A DNA stretch of 25,314 bases, from NCBI GenBank assembly GCA_019649035.1, contig BMAT01011896.1:113205-138518 (forward strand), in the 5' to 3' direction. Under the pieces are notes generated by a model. That model made no database searches and was not told the origin of the DNA. It saw nothing but the letters and a program-made list of their open reading frames with translations. Made by a program: the position numbers and the translations under genes. This DNA is from Elysia marginata. Taxonomy: Eukaryota > Mollusca > Gastropoda > Plakobranchidae. The stretch's first letter is position 1; every line of letters begins with the position of its first letter. Shown here in pieces: positions 22,513 through 25,314 of the stretch.

Positions 22513-22616
22513 CCCTAGAAGTGTTACATATTATGTACGTCCTAATTTCCTTAGTTCTAAAAAAAGGAACTTTCTTTTATTACGGTTGATTAGATTGGCA
22601 GACAATGTAAACAGGG
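22513..22616. mobile_element. Possible piggyBac-like mini element
   Basis: 104 bp flanked by TTAA on both sides (22509-22512, 22617-22620), with CCCTAGAAGTG at the left and an inverted CCCTG at the right. TTAA plus CCCTAGAA is the classic piggyBac end. The right terminus matches only weakly beyond four bases. Confidence 0.4.
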
Positions 22617-22846
22617 TTAACCATTCAACTGTTCAACATGTTGACAAAATGCGTTAAGGGCGAATGATTTGGAAACACTTTTTTGGGTGAAAATTTTATT
22701 TGTCTTTTTTTTTTTTTGTAATATATATATTTCTTCGTTTTGCAAATTCACAAAAACAATTTTTACCAAATGTTGATAACTTCAAAAAGTTTTTGATGTT
22801 TGGAGTCTTAGAAAAAATGTCCTGTTCAAACCAGCAACACCTCTAA

Positions 22847-23076
22847 CACTTTCTGCACCCAAAGATTTTTCATATAAAAAGTAGTCCTTAAAAAGTATAC
22901 ATCTTATTGAAGGAAATTGAATGTGCTTTGTGAAAATGCAAATGAAAGAGATATAAGAGAAATATTTAAGATGTACATACTTAAAGTATTGTTGCTTCTT
23001 GTGAGCTGCAATTTGTGGCTACATGCCCTTATAAGTTTAGCTGAGCCACATTTCGCGGCTTGGGGTAGAGGAAGTG
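22847..23076. mobile_element. TTAA-flanked MITE, piggyBac-like
   Basis: Left end CACTTTCTGCACCCAAAG; the inverted right end matches it at 14 of 18 positions. The right flank is TTAA (23077-23080) and the left flank is CTAA (22843-22846), one base off. A short open frame inside it is not a recognised gene. Confidence 0.45.
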
Positions 23077-23998
23077 TTAAAGGTGAAAATTACGACAATC
23101 AGCTCATTCACTCTGGGCGCAAGGCATTGTTTCCAATACGCATACACTCATTCATAATTTTTTTTTAAATGTAAATTTGTTTTCATTTTCACTTTACAGA
23201 ATGCATTTTTATTGAAAAGAACTTTGTCATCATTATCATGTGAACATAAACAGGCCTATATTACACAAAACAAACATTTAAAAAAAAACAACAGGAAAAT
23301 TCTTGGAGTTTCAATAAAATTGTCCTACTGGCCAACCTTTTCAGAGTTGGAAAAGTATTGATGGAGTCATTTGTACTTGAATTTTGAAAAACGATGTTCC
23401 GTACCACTTTTGATGAAAGGAAATATAGATGAACAGAAGACACACACTTTATCATTTTTTTTTATTTGACACTACTTCTTGACAGACTTTTCTAAGAGAG
23501 AGTTAAAAAGACTTTTTTTTCTCAAGCCAAAGCTGTGATTGTTTGTTGTCGTGCTCACTTACAGGCAGATCAGGTTTTAAATAGTTTTACCTTGTAAATT
23601 ATGAAATGAATCACGAAGGTTTCACTTCAGTTTTGCTCTGCATCCGAGACTAATTTAAGCAACATTTCTCATCTGAAATGACATAGAATTAAACAGAACA
23701 CAATAAGCTCAATAACACATTTATCTAAAACACATACCGTGGAAACCTCCAAAATCAAAGTCTGACAATCCAAATTTCTCACAATTCAAAGTTTTCTACA
23801 TGTGAGGTTTCTTTGTTGTCTTTGTCTTTGTTAGATTTGAACTCATAATTTGAAGTTACTTAAATGAGGTTCAATTCTCTCACTGTAGTTCGTAGGTCAT
23901 CATAATTTTTTCTTCAAGTTTTGTATTACTATGTAGCTCACTGCCTTCAACGATGTTATCATAAGAAATTTTGCTTGAAATAAATTATAGGCATTATA

Positions 23999-24080
23999 GT
24001 TATGAAATATTATGTTTGCATAAATGTTTGTTTCTTAATATTATGAAATATGTTTGTACAAGGTAAATGTTTATTTCTCG
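23999..24080 (+). repeat. Imperfect tandem duplication, period about 41 bp
   Basis: TTATGAAATAT at 24000 recurs at 24041, and ATGTTTGTTTCT recurs in similar order. AT-rich; no function inferred. Confidence 0.5.
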
Positions 24081-24150
24081 TTAATACATTTCTGTTTTTC
24101 CATCCATGCAAAAACATGTCCAAGACAATTTTCCGAAACTGGAACGATAA

Positions 24151-24179
24151 AGATTCATCTTATCTTATTTTATCTTAAT
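24151..24179 (+). repeat. TTATC-type pentamer tail
   Basis: ATCTTATCTTATTTTATCTT follows GATAAAGATTC. This pattern resembles the 3' tail of a truncated non-LTR element. Confidence 0.4.
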
Positions 24180-24245
24180 TCGAATGAGCCTTCAGAAGGT
24201 GGTCTTTCTAATCCTAATCAGTTTTACCTAGAAGTTTTATGTTAA

Positions 24246-24367
24246 ACACCCACTGCACAAAGTCGCCACCCTAGAAGCAGAACCGACATAAAGGTGTCTA
24301 TGGTACATTGACTAGTTATATCTTGCATTTATCATTTTATGCAAGGGTGGGGTGAAAGTGGAAAGTG
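24246..24367. mobile_element. Possible second TTAA-flanked mini element
   Basis: TTAA at 24242-24245 and 24368-24371 border 122 bp whose ends (ACACCCACTGCAC and inverted CACTTTCCACTTT) are loosely alike and recall those of 22847-23076. Tentative. Confidence 0.3.
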
Positions 24368-24759
24368 TTAATGTTATAGAACTGAGAAGTGACTTAGTAA
24401 ATAAATCTGATCCATAGATTATTGTTCGAATCTCCTTTATTCACTTTTTTTTTCTTATTCAAAAGATTCAAATTATGAGGTTTCCTCTGTATATCGACAT
24501 GTTATTGTCAATCAGCACTAAGAAATGGGCGCAGCATTCCCACAAAACAGGCATTTTTTTGTTTAAAGGACGTTACAACACTGTGATGCCCTATTGGCTT
24601 TTTATAATGTGAAAACTTTTAGTACCAGTACCGGGTAATTTCCACCATTTTTTTTTCTAAATTAGGCCACTTGTATTCTTTGTCTTGCAGGACCTTACTG
24701 ATATATTCAAACATTTTTTCTCTCTCTTAGAGAGCTTTTAAGTTCTTTACAATGATGTA

Positions 24760-24933
24760 CAGTGGAATCCTTTTGAAGTCAACACCTTTAAAGGAACTAT
24801 TGCTTAAAGTCAACCATGTTTTGCAGTCCCATTTTGTATTTCTTTATATGTTTGTTATGGTTAAAGTGAACTCTTGCTTAAAGTCAACACATTTTTTTGG
24901 TCCCGAAGTGTTGACTTTATCAGGATTCCACTG
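24760..24933. mobile_element. Tc1/mariner-type MITE (Tigger/pogo-like)
   Basis: 174 bp between TA dinucleotides (24758-24759, 24934-24935). The ends are CAGTGGAATCCT and its exact inverse, and the inverted repeat extends to about 26 bp with three mismatches through AAGTCAAC. Inside, GCTTAAAGTCAAC occurs twice in the same direction. There is no transposase frame. CAGTGGAA ends with a TA duplication are typical of pogo/Tigger-like elements. Confidence 0.85.
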
Positions 24934-25167
24934 TACATAACTCTACATCTCAAAATTTTGCATGTAGACTCATTCTTATATACATCGAATTAAACATAGC
25001 AAGTTTGAGTGATCTGGACCAGAACTTAGCCTGTTTGTGTTACATTGTTTATTTCTAGAGTTGGGAGGCGAAGAAGCTTTAAATTGATCTGTTGAGTATT
25101 GTAGGTTAAATAAAGAGATGTAGCAAAAAAAAAGGAAAAAAATGTTATAAATACCCACAACTCATCT

Positions 25168-25235
25168 GTCCACCCATCTCTCTCTCTTCCCAGCCCCCTC
25201 ATCCCTTCTCTTTCTCTTTCTTCCATCTTTTGTTG
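25168..25235 (+). repeat. Pyrimidine-rich tract
   Basis: A C/T-dominated stretch near the window end with CTCTCTCT and TCTTTCTC units. Simple-sequence DNA; no gene assigned. Confidence 0.6.
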
Positions 25236-25314
25236 TTCCTCTACCAGACCTTGCCTATTTCTGTTTCCCTTTCCCTAGCACCCCTTTTCTCACAGTTACA
25301 CTCTATCACAATTC

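Larger units (their letters stand above)
21771..23318 (+). other. TSEN34: TSEN34 3' UTR and flank (extent uncertain)
   Basis: The first canonical AATAAA after the stop is at 23313-23318, which would give a 3' UTR of about 1.5 kb crossing several small transposons. A variant signal may be used earlier. No transcript evidence is available. Confidence 0.3.

Noticed and set aside
22917..23168. A small secreted or membrane protein (83 codons, hydrophobic stretch)
   Set aside because: It overlaps the ends of a TTAA-flanked element, matches no family I know, and has no splice or promoter context.

Overview
This is animal nuclear DNA, not bacterial. It is AT-rich, both genes are split by short GT-AG introns, and transposon debris fills the introns and flanks. 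Protein similarity, a tRNA-derived SINE, LINE ends with pentamer tails and many TAGGCCTA palindromes suggest a lophotrochozoan, perhaps a gastropod mollusc. That taxonomic call is inference from style, not a database match.

The window holds two complete protein genes arranged head to head. On the minus strand, 15830 down to 2560, is MCM3, a subunit of the MCM2-7 replicative helicase, in 21 coding exons. The exons join in frame into 823 residues (human MCM3 is about 808), with Walker A, Walker B, sensor 1, arginine finger and the C-terminal winged helix all intact. On the plus strand, 16344 to 21770, is TSEN34, the catalytic tRNA-splicing endonuclease subunit that cuts the 3' splice site of pre-tRNA, in six coding exons. 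They join into 429 residues with the Tyr/His/Lys triad at exactly the human spacing. About 121 residues at the N terminus are an acidic, serine-rich extension that human TSEN34 lacks.

The two start codons are 513 bp apart. The gap carries an E2F-type site, a weaker second one, an ETS-type site and a CRE-like site, as expected for a bidirectional, cell-cycle-linked promoter.

Region by region: 1-2275 is the 3' flank of MCM3, with a near-perfect 22-bp-arm hairpin and a lone transposon end. 2560-15830 is MCM3; its introns hold a dead LINE C-terminus (intron 15), an inverted-repeat element with repeated 10-mers (intron 14), a transposon end close to the exon 10 acceptor (intron 9), a full-length tRNA-derived SINE (intron 8) and a duplicated exon-end plus splice donor (intron 5). 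15831-16343 is the shared promoter. 16344-21770 is TSEN34, with a TG-repeat acceptor, a G-rich tract and a LINE tail in its introns. 21771-25314 is the 3' flank of TSEN34, packed with small inverted-repeat elements resembling hAT, piggyBac and Tc1/mariner families; no further gene was recognised there.
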